The notes below the pieces were generated by a model. That model had not been told where the DNA came from and searched no databases. It was given only the letters and a program-made list of their open reading frames with translations. From NCBI GenBank assembly GCA_024529925.1, contig JAFEUB010001104.1:5001-69000 (forward strand): a DNA stretch of 64,000 nucleotides, in the 5' to 3' direction. Source of the DNA: Ophthalmolycus amberensis (Eukaryota > Chordata > Actinopteri > Perciformes > Zoarcidae). A program made the translations under genes and the position numbers. Positions 36,040 to 49,541 of this stretch are shown here, in pieces; the stretch's first letter is position 1; the number at the start of each line of letters is the position of its first letter.

Positions 36040-36240
36040 GCAGCTGACAGTATACACGGTACATGTATATTACTGCACCATGTATACCATATACACCTGT
36101 CTATACCGGGACCATTAATCATGAGACACAAGCTGCAGTCCGATGTCGTCCGCATGCATCTGCTGCAGGCCTGCTCAGAGTTTAGAGCTCAAGCTGTTTG
36201 ATTAATGGACCGTTAAATCAACAGAATTATAAAGCAATTA
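36040..36240. promoter_or_regulatory. Candidate conserved non-coding element
   Basis: Unique sequence with CCATTAATCATGAGACACAA, GTTTGATTAATGGACCG and GCAATTAGTCC, and near-palindromic GTATACACGGTACATGTATA at its left end. No more can be said without comparison to other fish. Confidence 0.18.
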
Positions 36241-37393
36241 GTCCGTCGAGTCGAGTATGAAGCTACAATGTGAGGACTTGCTGTTTTGTAAATCATATTG
36301 TAAACTGAATATTTTTTGACTGTAAGCAGGAACACATCAATGATTCTCACTATTCTCTGACATTTTCTGGACCAAATGATTTCTAATCTGTCAGCTGCTC
36401 ACAGACTTAATGTTTGACGGTAAACGATCCCGTCACAGCCACTGAAACATGTCCGAGTCACACCGGGAGACACTTGAAAAGGCAAAATAAATCAATTGAC
36501 CCACAGATTGGTGCATTAGACCTAAATAACATCCGTAACGGAAACTGTTAATGGAGGAAACTAACGTAAATTATTAATTTCGTCGCACCTTTCACGTTAT
36601 TTTTAACTCTGTTTTTTAGCTCTGAGTACAACATTTTACATCGAATAACGTCACAATGCAGGGACGCTACTGTGACGTGCTAGTGTTAGCATGTTTCCAG
36701 CTGGCTAGCATGTTAGCTATTAGCTTGCTAGCTAGCGAGTAGTTCTTACTGCAACAAACTTCTAGAATAAAATAATTTGCAAAGCAAAAACTCTCTTTAA
36801 GAACATATTTTGGTCACAATAAGTCTGAGGATGGTTTGAAAGAATACAACATGATATCAATCATATTAAGATCGGAGTGTATTCTGTTCTTTATCTGTAA
36901 CTGTGCAGACACACTTTACACTCAATGAACTGAGGTGCAGAAACAGAAAGCCATGCACCTCATCCTTCAGCCCTTCATTTAAATAGTGGAAGGTTCCTCC
37001 CACTGTCCTCCTCTGACCACTTATTTCACTGTCTTCTTTCCCACTGACGTATTCACGTATTCATATATTCATCTTTCCCAATATTCTCAATCATGTTCTA
37101 AGTTCCAGCCGGTGGCTGCAGCCGAGTTCACTTGTAGCTGCGTGTTGCTCTCTCTCTCCATCAGGAACCCTCCGTTCAGCAGAGAGCCTTCATTACCGAG
37201 GAAGGAATGAGTGAAAGAATAAAACAGAGCTAGAAGCGGTGCTCCTCCATCCACACATTATAATATGCAGCTCTCCAGGGCATCGCACATTAAAATAAAA
37301 CCCAAACAAGATCTGAATCCAAACACGGAGCGGGCTGTATTTAGAACGAGGTCTGCCTCCGCTGAATATAAAACTGTCTCCAAACTTTTGCTG

Positions 37394-37760
37394 GATCCAG
37401 GATCACAGAGAACCAGGATCACAGAGAACCAGGATCACAGAGGACCAGGATCACAGAGGACCAGGATCACAGAGAACCAGGATCACAGAGAAATAGGATC
37501 ACAGAGGACCAGGATCACAGAGAACCAGGATCTCACAGAGAACCAGGATCACAGAGAACCAGGATCACAGAGGACCAGGTTCACAGAGAACCAGGATCAC
37601 AGAGGACCAGGATCTCACAGAGAACCAGGATCACAGAGAACCAGGATCACAGAGGACCAGGATCTCACAGAGAACCAGGATCACAGAGAACCAGGATCAC
37701 AGAGGACCAGGTTCACAGAGGACCAGGATCTCACAGATAACCAGGATCCCAGAGAACCAG
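37394..37760. repeat. 16-bp minisatellite, about 23 copies
   Basis: Unit GATCACAGAGAACCAG, with GAGGACCAG, GTTCACAG and an 18-bp form (GATCTCACAG). It ends 18 bp before the SINE at 37779. Confidence 0.95.
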
Positions 37761-37778
37761 TTGTTTAGCTCGAAAAGC

Positions 37779-38033
37779 CACGGGGGTGACCGTGGCGCAC
37801 TGGGTTAAGAGGGTCGTCTGGGAACCGGAAGGTCAACGGTTCGATCTCTGACTGGGACGTGTCACGTGTCGAAGTGTACCTGAGCAATACACTGAACCCC
37901 CGGCTCCCCGGGCGCCGATCAATGGCAGCCCACTGCTCCCTGTATACAGGGATGGGTCAAATGCAGTAGTCAAATTTCGTGTATGTGTAAAAATGTACAT
38001 GACAATAAAATCCTAACTTCCTTTTTTTTTTTA
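37779..38033 (+). mobile_element. tRNA-derived SINE
   Basis: Has a polymerase III A box TGGCGCACTGG (37793-37803) and B box GGTTCGATCTC (37838-37848), 34 bp apart. The body GGGACGTGTC, CTGAGCAATACACTGAACCC, GGGCGCCGATCAATGGCAGC and CCCACTGCTCC follows, as in common fish SINEs. It ends GTACATGACAATAAAATCC and a T/A tract. The 27-bp minisatellite starts directly at this tail. Confidence 0.88.
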
Positions 38034-41000
38034 AAGCACTGGTGATGAACCTGCATTAAGAAGCACTGGTGATGAACCTGCATTAAGAAGCACTGGTGAT
38101 GAACCTGCATTAAGAAGTGCTGGTGATGAACCTGCATTAAGAAGCACTGGTGATGAACCTGCATTAAGAAGCACTGGTGATGAACCTGCATTAAGAAGTG
38201 CTGGTGATGAACCTGCATTAAGAAGCGCTGGTGATGAACCTGCATTAAGAAGTGCTGGTGATGAACCTGCATTAAGAAGTGCTGGTGATGAACCTGCATT
38301 AAGAAGCGCTGGTGATGAACCTGCATTAAGAAGCACTGGTGATGAACCTGCATTAAGAAGCGCTGGTGATGAACCTGCATTAAGAAGTGCTGGTGATGAA
38401 CCTGCATTAAGAAGCGCTGGTGATGAACCTGCATTAAGAAGCACTGGTGATGAACCTGCATTAACAAGTGGCGGTGATGAACCTGCATTAAGAAGCACTG
38501 GTGATGAACCTGCATTAAGAAGCGCTGGTGATGAACCTGCATTAAGAAGCACTGGTGATGAACCTGCATTAAGAAGCACTGGTGATGAACCTGCATTAAG
38601 AAGCGCTGGTGATGAACCTGCATTAAGAAGCACTGGTGATGAACCTGCATTAAGAAGCGCTGGTGATGAACCTGCATTAAGAAGCACTGGTGATGAACCT
38701 GCATTAAGAAGTGCTGGTGATGAACCTGCATTAAGAAGTGGCGGTGATGAACCTGCATTAAGAAGCACTGGTGATGAACCTGCATTAAGAAGCGCTGGTG
38801 ATGAACCTGCATTAAGAAGCACTGGTGATGAACCTGCATTAAGAAGCACTGGTGATGAACCTGCATTAACAAGTGGCGGTGATGAACCTGCATTAAGAAG
38901 CACTGGTGATGAACCTGCATTAAGAAGCGCTGGTGATGAACCTGCATTAAGAAGCACTGGTGATGAACCTGCATTAAGAAGCACTGGTGATGAACCTGCA
39001 TTAAGAAGCGCTGGTGATGAACCTGCATTAAGAAGCACTGGTGATGAACCTGCATTAAGAAGCGCTGGTGATGAACCTGCATTAAGAAGCACTGGTGATG
39101 AACCTGCATTAAGAAGTGCTGGTGATGAACCTGCATTAAGAAGCGCTGGTGATGAACCTGCATTAAGAAGCACTGGTGATGAACCTGCATTAAGAAGCAC
39201 TGGTGATGAACCTGCATTAAGAAGTGCTGGTGATGAACCTGCATTAAGAAGTGCTGGTGATGAACCTGCATTAAGAAGCACTGGTGATGAACCTGCATTA
39301 AGAAGTGGCGGTGATGAACCTGCATTAAGAAGTGCTGGTGATGAACCTGCATTAAGAAGTGCTGGTGATGAACCTGCATTCAGAAGCGCTGGTGATGAAC
39401 CTGCATTAAGAAGTGCTGGTGATGAACCTGCATTAAGAAGCGCTGGTGATGAACCTGCATTAAGAAGTGCTGGTGATGAACCTGCATTAAGAAGTGCTGG
39501 TGATGAACCTGCATTCAGAAGCGCTGGTGATGAACCTGCATTAAGAAGTGCTGGTGATGAACCTGCATTAAGAAGCGCTGGTGATGAACCTGCATTAAGA
39601 AGTGCTGGTGATGAACCTGCATTAAGAAGCACTGGTGATGAACCTGCATTAAGAAGCACTGGTGATGAACCTGCATTAAGAAGCGCTGGTGATGAACCTG
39701 CATTAAGAAGCACTGGTGATGAACCTGCATTAAGAAGCGCTGGTGATGAACCTGCATTAAGAAGCACTGGTGATGAACCTGCATTAAGAAGCACTGGTGA
39801 TGAACCTGCATTAAGAAGCGCTGGTGATGAACCTGCATTAAGAAGTGCTGGTGATGAACCTGCATTAAGAAGCGCTGGTGATGAACCTGCATTAAGAAGC
39901 GCTGGTGATGAACCTGCATTAAGAAGCACTGGTGATGAACCTGCATTAAGAAGCACTGGTGATGAACCTGCATTAAGAAGCGCTGGTGATGAACCTGCAT
40001 TAAGAAGCACTGGTGATGAACCTGCATTAAGAAGTGCTGGTGATGAACCTGCATTAAGAAGTGCTGGTGATGAACCTGCATTAAGAAGCGCTGGTGATGA
40101 ACCTGCATTAAGAAGCGCTGGTGATGAACCTGCATTAAGAAGCACTGGTGATGAACCTGCATTAAGAAGCACTGGTGATGAACCTGCATTAAGAAGTGCT
40201 GGTGATGAACCTGCATTAAGAAGCACTGGTGATGAACCTGCATTAAGAAGTGCTGGTGATGAACCTGCATTAAGAAGCACTGGTGATGAACCTGCATTAA
40301 GAAGCGCTGGTGATGAACCTGCATTCAGAAGTGCTGGTGATGAACCTGCATTAAGAAGTGCTGGTGATGAACCTGCATTCAGAAGCGCTGGTGATGAACC
40401 TGCATTAAGAAGCGCTGGTGATGAACCTGCATTCAGAAGCGCTGGTGATGAACCTGCATTAAGAAGCGCTGGTGATGAACCTGCATTCAGAAGCGCTGGT
40501 GATGAACCTGCATTAAGAAGCACTGGTGATGAACCTGCATTCAGAAGCGCTGGTGATGAACCTGCATTAAGAAGTGCTGGTGATGAACCTGCATTAAGGA
40601 GTGCTGGTGATGAACCTGCATTAAGAAGTGCTGGTGATGAACCTGCATTAAGGAGTGCTGGTGATGAACCTGCATTAAGAAGTGCTGGTGATGAACCTGC
40701 ATTAAGGAGTGCTGGTGATGAACCTGCATTAAGAAGTGCTGGTGATGAACCTGCATTAAGAAGTGCTGGTGATGAACCTGCATTAAGAAGTGCTGGTGAT
40801 GAACCTGCATTAAGAAGTGCTGGTGATGAACCTGCATTAAGAAGTGCTGGTGATGAACCTGCATTAAGAAGTGGCGGTGATGAACCTGCATTAAGAAGCG
40901 CTGGTGATGAACCTGCATTAAGAAGTGCTGGTGATGAACCTGCATTAAGAAGTGCTGGTGATGAACCTGCATTAAGAAGCGCTGGTGATGAACCTGCATT

Positions 41001-42363
41001 AAGAAGCACTGGTGATGAACCTGCATTAAGAAGCACTGGTGATGAACCTGCATTAAGAAGCGCTGGTGATGAACCTGCATTAAGAAGCACTGGTGATGAA
41101 CCTGCATTAAGAAGCGCTGGTGATGAACCTGCATTAAGAAGCGCTGGTGATGAACCTGCATTCAGAAGCGCTGGTGATGAACCTGCATTCAGAAGCGCTG
41201 GTGATGAACCTGCATTAAGAAGTGCTGGTGATGAACCTGCATTAAGAAGCGCTGGTGATGAACCTGCATTAAGAAGTGGCGGTGATGAACCTGCATTAAG
41301 AAGTGCTGGTGATGAACCTGCATTAAGAAGTGGCGGTGATGAACCTGCATTAAGAAGTGCTGGTGATGAACCTGCATTAAGAAGTGCTGGTGATGAACCT
41401 GCATTAAGAAGCGCTGGTGATGAACCTGCATTAAGAAGCACTGGTGATGAACCTGCATTAAGAAGCACTGGTGATGAACCTGCATTAAGAAGCGCTGGTG
41501 ATGAACCTGCATTAAGAAGCACTGGTGATGAACCTGCATTAAGAAGCGCTGGTGATGAACCTGCATTAAGAAGCGCTGGTGATGAACCTGCATTCAGAAG
41601 CGCTGGTGATGAACCTGCATTCAGAAGCGCTGGTGATGAACCTGCATTAAGAAGTGCTGGTGATGAACCTGCATTAAGAAGTGCTGGTGATGAACCTGCA
41701 TTAAGAAGCGCTGGTGATGAACCTGCATTAAGAAGTGCTGGTGATGAACCTGCATTAAGAAGTGCTGGTGATGAACCTGCATTAAGAAGCACTGGTGATG
41801 AACCTGCATTAAGAAGCGCTGGTGATGAACCTGCATTAAGAAGTGCTGGTGATGAACCTGCATTAAGAAGTGCTGGTGATGAACCTGCATTAAGAAGCGC
41901 TGGTGATGAACCTGCATTAAGAAGTGGCGGTGATGAACCTGCATTAAGAAGCGCTGGTGATGAACCTGCATTAAGAAGTGCTGGTGATGAACCTGCATTA
42001 AGAAGCACTGGTGATGAACCTGCATTCAGAAGCGCTGGTGATGAACCTGCATTAAGAAGCACTGGTGATGAACCTGCATTAAGAAGTGCTGGTGATGAAC
42101 CTGCATTAAGAAGCACTGGTGATGAACCTGCATTAAGAAGCGCTGGTGATGAACCTGCATTAAGAAGTGCTGGTGATGAACCTGCATTAAGAAGCGCTGG
42201 TGATGAACCTGCATTAAGAAGTGCTGGTGATGAACCTGCATTAAGAAGCACTGGTGATGAACCTGCATTAAGAAGTGGCGGTGATGAACCTGCATTAAGA
42301 AGTGCTGGTGATGAACCTGCATTAAGAAGTGGCGGTGATGAACCTGCATTAAGAAGCGGCGGT
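38034..42363. repeat. 27-bp minisatellite, about 160 copies, no indels
   Basis: Unit contains GGTGATGAACCTGCATTAAG followed by AAGCACT, with the last part varying as CAC, CGC, TGC or TGGC. Rarer changes are ATTCAG, TTAACAAG and AAGGAG. 4330 bp divided by 27 is 160.4, and the phase is never lost. Because 27 is divisible by three and the unit lacks stops in several frames, two minus frames (repeating LLNAGSSPA or MQVHHQHFL) and one plus frame (repeating STGDEPALR) are open through it. The 1457-codon minus frame (42404-38031) is not supported as a gene: it consists almost only of the array. Confidence 0.97.
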
Positions 42364-42689
42364 GCCTTCCCTTTAGGGCTCGTGTACATTAGCCTCTCCT
42401 TCATTTACCAGCGGTGCTTTCCTCACAGTTGTACCTCTAGTTACAGTCATTATTGGTAGTAAAGCTGCAGTATTCCTGCTGAGGGAGAACAGAATGGACC
42501 ACGTTACTGATTCAGCTGCTTTCTTGGACCTCCAGTTCAAGTTTTATTTCCCAGAGTGCTTCATAATTAATTTACAGCCAGAAGATTGATAAAAAAAGAA
42601 GTCATGGTTCGTCTCAAAATACCAGTGACGAGAGCAGAGAACAACAACGTATTCAACATGTTAGGTGGTTCTAGGTGTGAACAATACGC

Positions 42690-42935
42690 TGTAATGCAAC
42701 AACTAGATGATTTGATCAGTGAGCTGATCAAGCGGTTGATCTATTGATGTCAGACGATCGGATTCCAAAAGCTTTACAGCGATGTCATCAAACAGCTGAG
42801 GACCTGAAGGTGTTCAGTTTACCATCACAGAAGAAAAAGAAGCTGAAAAAGCGAAAATTACTCTTATCAAAATAGATATTAGTTTTCTAAAAATCGACTG
42901 ATCAGCAAATGGTTTCAGCTCCAATATGGAAATTT
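42690..42935 (+). repeat. Dispersed AATCGATTA-type repeat
   Basis: GCAACAACTAGATGATTTGA, GCGATGTCATCAAACAGCTG, CAGTTTACCATCACAGAAG and AAATGGTTTCAGCTCC follow a phrase order typical of a very abundant fish repeat. A second copy lies at 54440-54650. Confidence 0.55.
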
Positions 42936-43739
42936 GCCACAAATGTATAATAAAACTTAGCATCTCTTTAAATATTGTAGTGTTTGAGGGGATTAGTGAC
43001 GTTTTCAGTCCAGATACCGATACCTGGGCTCTGAGTATCCGCCAACATGGAGTACCGATCCGATCTCCTCACTCCTTCTTTATGGATTTGTTGGATTCAG
43101 ATTGAGCTTCTTCCTTCTCCCTCTCTCCTCCCTCTCTGTTCTACCCACAAAGCATAATGTGCTCAACAACCACAGCTCTCACCATGTTGCATCATATGAA
43201 TATCAATAGGGAGCTAATTATGGCCAAAAATATTCATCTCGTCCGTGGTTAAAGACCGACGCCTGGAGCCGATATACGAGCAGCGTTAGGGAGCGATGGA
43301 GGAGACAGGACGCGTGAAAGGATGCTTCAATCTTCTACCGCGACCTCACGACTCAGTGACGACTCGTACGCTCACTTGACCGGTGAAACCCTCAAAGTAC
43401 ACAGGTTTGATACCGTCTCCCACCTCCACTGTGGAGAAGGGTTATTACAGCCGACAAAACATAAACCAAAGAGCAATGAACACAAAGAAAAGATGATGTA
43501 AATGCTAGTTCTGCAGGTATCTGATCATCACTGGATTATAATTATTGATGCATTCATGTGTTCATCACTTTGATGTTGCAGCTGCTGAAGCTGGAGCTCA
43601 TTTGAACTACTTTAGTTACTTAATAATGAGGCTATATACTACTTAATAATACATCATAGTTTACTGATCGATTTATATTTTGGATTCAGAATCTGAACCT
43701 GCAAAGAAGACTAACTAGTGACTGCAAATGTACTGAAAA

Positions 43740-43860
43740 AATGCAAAAGTATCATCTGTCCCTCTGTGATGTAGTGGACAAGAACATTAGGGAACATAAA
43801 GTGGAAATATTCAAGTAAAGTACAAGTACCTCAAAATTGTACTTAAGTACAGTAAACAGA
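43740..43860 (-). repeat. Dispersed TTTACT/AGTAC repeat, inverted copy
   Basis: CAAGTAAAGTACAAGTACCT and CAAAATTGTACTTAAGTAC are the inverse of the phrase at 34430. Confidence 0.6.
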
Positions 43861-43949
43861 GTCCTGTGGAAAACACTGCCAACGCAATCCTTCCTCCGAG
43901 TGTGTACGTACCAAACTTTACTGCAGTCTGTCCAATATTTGCAGAGACA

Positions 43950-44025
43950 TTTCCTTGTATATATATATATATATGTATATATGTGTATATGTGTATATGT
44001 GAATATGTATTTATGTATATAAGTA
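43950..44025. repeat. TA/TATG microsatellite
   Basis: (TA)n passing into ATGTGTATATGTGTATATGTG and similar words. Confidence 0.9.
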
Positions 44026-45516
44026 TAAGGAATGATGGAGGACGCTCATTGTGGCCTGACGTCCCACAGTCATCAAAGAGGAGGTTTGTGTTTCCGTCTA
44101 AAGACTCGATCAACCAACATTACCGTCTCTAAACCTCCATTTATTACTCGCCAGAGACAAATAATGAAAGGAGGGAAGTCAACGGTTAACCAGTTCACCA
44201 CCGATAGGTTAATCTAACCAGACAGGACGCTCTGCGTCCAGCAATGAGTATTGAAAAGGTTTCAATTCAGAATCGATGAGTCATCTGATCGTCGGTTCAG
44301 CCTCTGAAAGAGACAACTGATCAAACTATTGAGCCTTTGAACGAACGTCGGTCGATACCTGAAGACTTGATCGAAATACTGCACTGAGCTTTCAGCAAAG
44401 ACAAAGAAAATGAAATAAAAAGGCATTTTCATCACAACAAATTCAGCACCTCCGAATGGATAGCGCTCATGGAGTCAATGGAGCGTACGGCTAAAAGTAA
44501 AGCGCCTCATGTAGGTCACGTCGTTTTGAGTTTTCTTCTTCAAGATGAAGCGGTTAGTTAGCGGTTAATGAGAGTCTGGCTTCAAACTAAATGAACCTAA
44601 AGTGACATCTTAAGTGTGGAGCAAAGAGGAGGACAAACCGATATCAAACAACATTATCGTCCCTACGCTTCTGTTTATTACTGGTCACAGATTAAACCAA
44701 TTAAAGCACATATCTGGTTCAAATGAGTCGTCTGTTAGTAATGAACTTTGAGTTCAACTGATCAATTTTAGTGGCTGTTAATGGCGTTAACGTCAAAGGA
44801 CTTCAGCTCCAAAAACACCTAATTCAGTCTGGTAGCTGAGAGATAACGTCAGACGTACACGAGAGGTTTACTCCTCTTAAATAACGGTGTTTTATTTACT
44901 CAGCTGTCATCCTCTGTGAGTGTCACACACTTCAAAGCCTCACGCCTCTCAAACCTTAAGATATACTGAAATAGAGAGCTGCTAGTTCAAGTGTTCCTGT
45001 GTGTGTCTGCTTTAATGCTGACGATGCAATGAGGAAGGAGGGCTTTAATAACTGCCAGGTACATTTTTAGCACAAATAATCCCACGCGATGCATCCGTGT
45101 GACATTTATCCGGCGCTGGTGCCGGTGCACGGTCAGTAAACACTGACATTCATCACCGTATCAACATCGGCCCGAGCTCATGAAGACGACTCTTTTCTTT
45201 TGGGTGTCGTCTCTGGAACTCTGTGCCAGCCGGGTCACTGGAACCACCCTGCAGATGTGTTAACATCAGCGGGAGTAGATCTGAAACGTGAGGATCCCGT
45301 CTTCAAAGGGAATAATAATTTAGGGCACGCCTCGGTGATGAGCAGCAGAGGATCAGAGTGGAGGGTGAAGTGGAAGAGGATGCATGACATTTATTGAAAA
45401 AGTTGTTTTTTCAATACATTTTTTTTCGTGCGTTTTCCAGCAACACGTGTCAATTTTGCTTGTTACATAAATACAGTCTTAAAATGAACGTCCGTCTTGA
45501 CAGGAAACTACTTAGT

Positions 45517-45895
45517 TAGGTTTAAACAACAAAAATATTCAGTTAGGTTTAGGAAAAGATCGTGAAATAATTCGTTCGGTTAAGGAAAAGATCGTGAAAT
45601 ACTTCGTTCGGCTTCGGAAAAGATCGTGAAATACTTCGTTCGGTTTAGGAAAAGATCGTGAAATACTGAGTTAGGTTTAGGAAAAGATCGTGAAATACTT
45701 CGTTCGGTTTAGGAAAACATCGTGAAATACTGAGTTAGGTTTAGGAAAAGATCGTGAAATAATTCGTTCGGTTTAGGAAAAGATCGTGAAATACTTCGTT
45801 CGGCTTCGGAAAAGATCGTGAAATACTTCGTTCGGTTTGGGAAAAGATCGTGAAATACTTTGTTAGGTTTAGGAAAAGATCGTGATAAAGTGTGA
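45517..45895 (+). repeat. 32-bp minisatellite, 11 units, with 6-unit higher-order pattern
   Basis: Each unit contains GGAAAAGATCGTGAAATA. Units differ in the lead (GGTTTA, GGCTTC, GGTTAA, GGTTTG) and tail (CTTCGTTC, CTGAGTTA, ATTCGTTC). The order of types in units 1-4 recurs in units 7-10, a 192-bp higher-order repeat. A degenerate unit precedes at 45517. Confidence 0.93.
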
Positions 45896-46704
45896 TAAAA
45901 ACGATGGAAGTGGCGTTACTTTAGTGCGGAGGTTACGTGACAAATAACTGTATGAACAGAAGTCTCCTGGAGGAAAGAACGGTGTTTGTTTGATTCGTCC
46001 ACCTCCACTCCTACCGGCCCTGTGGGACGTTTTGCGGTCTTTATACTTTCTGGTTTGCTTTTGTGGGATATCTATGAATTCCAGTGCATGTCATGTTTCG
46101 TAGGTACAGCCTCGAGTGCTGTATGAGCTCATCCTGGTCCAAGCATCGAACCTCGTTATACCAACACTCAGGATGAGATGAGAGGCTGCATGATGAGGAG
46201 GTCACATGAGAAGAGGGGTGGGTGGAGAGCAGGTATGTGATGGAGGTTATCATGCAGCCGCCCTGTATGATTGAATTCAGCCCCTGGAGAATACACAGCT
46301 CATGCCTCGTTCCCCAGTCACACCACTAAACTGCTGCAGCAACACTCAGGCGTACCTTAACTCCACACCTCTCCGCCAACGAGAGGACAAAAACCTGGTC
46401 CGAGGCCAGACATCAATTCCACCTCAGAGAGGAAGTCCCGGTAATTAGAAAGTGATATTTTTGGCCTGGTGTGAGCCCGGGACGCGTCCTGAAGGTGAGT
46501 AATTGGTATCATTGAGTGAACGGTGGGACGGGATGAGTCAGGGATCGAGCTCTATTAGTGGCCACAAATCAGTGCCTCTCACTGGGACCCGGGAGGCAGC
46601 CAGCTGGAGGACTGCTGGCTCCGCCGGGCGCTGTGTTCAGAAACACTGGGAAGCAAACACACCGAGCACCGGAGATGATTGATCACGGGCAATAAAAACA
46701 CAGC

Positions 46705-47230
<526 letters not shown>

Positions 47231-48385
47231 TTCTGTCTGAAAACCTCCAACAGTCCAGCAGAGAATGTTTCCTCATGTCTTCATGTGATCTGACTGACTG
47301 TTCTTCTTCTAAAAATGTTGGAAATCTCAATTAAAGAAGGAAACTCTGGAGTATTAAAATATGCAACACAAGACATTTGAGCTGCAACTAGGGCGACTGC
47401 GAGTCTTTGAAATGTGACGAGCGTGATTCATTTATAAAATAAATACTGGGACAGAACATCAGCCTCTCTGAGTATAAATATCAATGACGGAGCCAAATTA
47501 CTGCTGTTCAGAAAGATGAAATACAACAACTGCTTCAAGTGTTCAGGTAGCGAGGAGGAAGCATCTCTGAAGCAACGGTTCTGCAGGAGGTGATATATTG
47601 ATTTGATCCACAGAGAACACCAGACGACTTAGAATGACTCGTTCAGTCATGTCATTTGGTATGTACACACACTCGGCCTCAAAAAACGTGCGGTGACGCA
47701 TCTGGAATATATTTAAAATAAACAAGTATGAGCTTCCCACATAACATACAGAATATATCGTAATAAAGAACACCGAGCGTAGACGACAGGTAGTGTTTGT
47801 TTGAGTAAAGGAAGAACGTTTCCACCATTTGCCGAACTAAATAAAGATGAATTATGGAATAAAAGTATTGAGCATAGTGGTGACTTACTGCTGAGAGCAC
47901 ATATCGTGTAATATTATGCATAATACATGTGAAATATATATAACATACAAGCCGAGACTACAGTAGATAACAATTAGGTCGACGCAAGATTCCTGTGACG
48001 ATGAATTCAACGACAGTTTAGGCTGAAAAGAGAATTCTCTTTCCACGAAATCAGAGGCCGAACAAACGGGAACGCTGGGAGATACTTTGCCAGGAGGAGA
48101 GCCGGCGACGGCTCCTCCGTCTCCCGGTGGCGGCCGACTGCTCTCCTCCCGGCTGTGGTCTCGCAGCAGCACTTCATAGTTTCATTGAACTGCTTTGTGT
48201 AAGTCCATTGCATGAAATCCAAATAAAAAACATTTCAATTCAGGGTTGTAATGCAACAAAATAATAATAAAATAGCCGACGGGGTGAAAACTTTTCATGC
48301 CAACACACTGACAGTCTTTTGCTGGTGTTGAGGGAAATCCACACATTTCACACATCAAAGTCTGTTTACAGGTGTTGAGAGTACG

Positions 48386-48388
<3 letters not shown>

Positions 48389-48458
<70 letters not shown>
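48389..48458. repeat. (GT)n microsatellite, about 34 units
   Basis: Longest uninterrupted GT run in the window, ending in GTGCGTGCGG. Confidence 0.97.
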
Positions 48459-48461
<3 letters not shown>

Positions 48462-48654
48462 CGGAGACTACTGGAAGCTTTAAGAGTCTCCAGAGGGAGC
48501 TCTGGGAAATCTGAGGAACTGCCTCAAGAGAGAGAGACTACAAGTTAGAAAATAAAAGGAGAATTACCACCTCTGAGAGGACGGCCTTCTCCAACCAGTG
48601 GAGTTACAGTTCACATCCAGCCACCTCATCATTTGGGTCAAATTGTCACAATTA

Positions 48655-48975
48655 GCATATGAAGCCAAAGCTTCATGTGTTAAAGCTGCATTCTCTCTAG
48701 TGTCCACCAGGGGGCGACTCCTCTGGTTGTATAGAAGTCTATGAGAAAATGACTACTTCTCTCTTGATTTATTACCTCAGTAAACATTGTAAACATGAGT
48801 TTATGGTCTCAATCTCTAGTTTCAAGTCTTCTTCAATACAGCATGATGTTCATTTAGTACATTATGCTCCATTTAGTGTCTTTACGTCACTCCTCCTCAG
48901 TCCACATATGGTCACTTCCTGTTCACTGGTTGCAAAAAAGCCAAGATGCCGACGGCGAGAAGCGTTGATAAGCAG
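48655..48975 (+). repeat. Interspersed element, copy D (internal deletion)
   Basis: Matches copies A-C from AAAGCTTCATGTGTTAAAGC through CATTTAGTACATTATG. It then lacks the GGGATGCTTTAGGGCGGGGC segment and resumes at TTACGTCACTCCTCCTCAG. Confidence 0.7.
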
Positions 48976-49507
48976 ATGGTGTTCTCACTGAAAACACTTC
49001 TCTGAAACGGGTCCTTTCCCAGCTCACTTTCTATAAATATGTTCGGCCTGCAGATGGTGCGTTTGCATGATTTTCAGATCAGCCTCCTCCTGACCGGCAG
49101 CCTGTTACGTCAGAGGACATAAGTCAACTGGTGTGGGAAAAAAAGATGTGAGTGGGCCGGGCAATTAACAAGATGTGCTCTGAGTGAATGTGGAGCTGGA
49201 GGGAAATCCACTCAGCTGAGGAAGGAGGTTTCAAAGGACTGCCTGTCCTTTTTTTTCTTCTTCTTCTGACATTTAAAAACCTTTATGTGTCAGACCACAT
49301 GAAGCCAAAGGAGTCCTTTTAAAGCTGAACGCTGTGACCCGACCTATTGGTGAAGTCACTGCAAATGCAGCACAACTGCTTTTCTCTAAATCTGCCCGTG
49401 AGAGTCCGACCTGTTCTTTTAATGATGCCTCTCTGACGGCCGGACACATGAGGGTGAACCTCTTCACTGTTCATACATGAATTGTTAAAGCTCTCTCACT
49501 TCACCAT

Positions 49508-49541
49508 CTCCCCCCCCCCCCCCCACACACACACACACACA
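49508..49541. repeat. Poly-C run followed by (CA)n
   Basis: About 15 C then ACACAC repeats. Length is prone to sequencing error. Confidence 0.9.

Noticed and set aside
38031..42404. 1457-codon minus-strand open frame repeating LLNAGSSPA, and overlapping frames repeating MQVHHQHFL
   Set aside because: It is the 27-bp minisatellite read in phase; three frames on two strands are open at once, and no domain, signal peptide or unique coding sequence flanks it.
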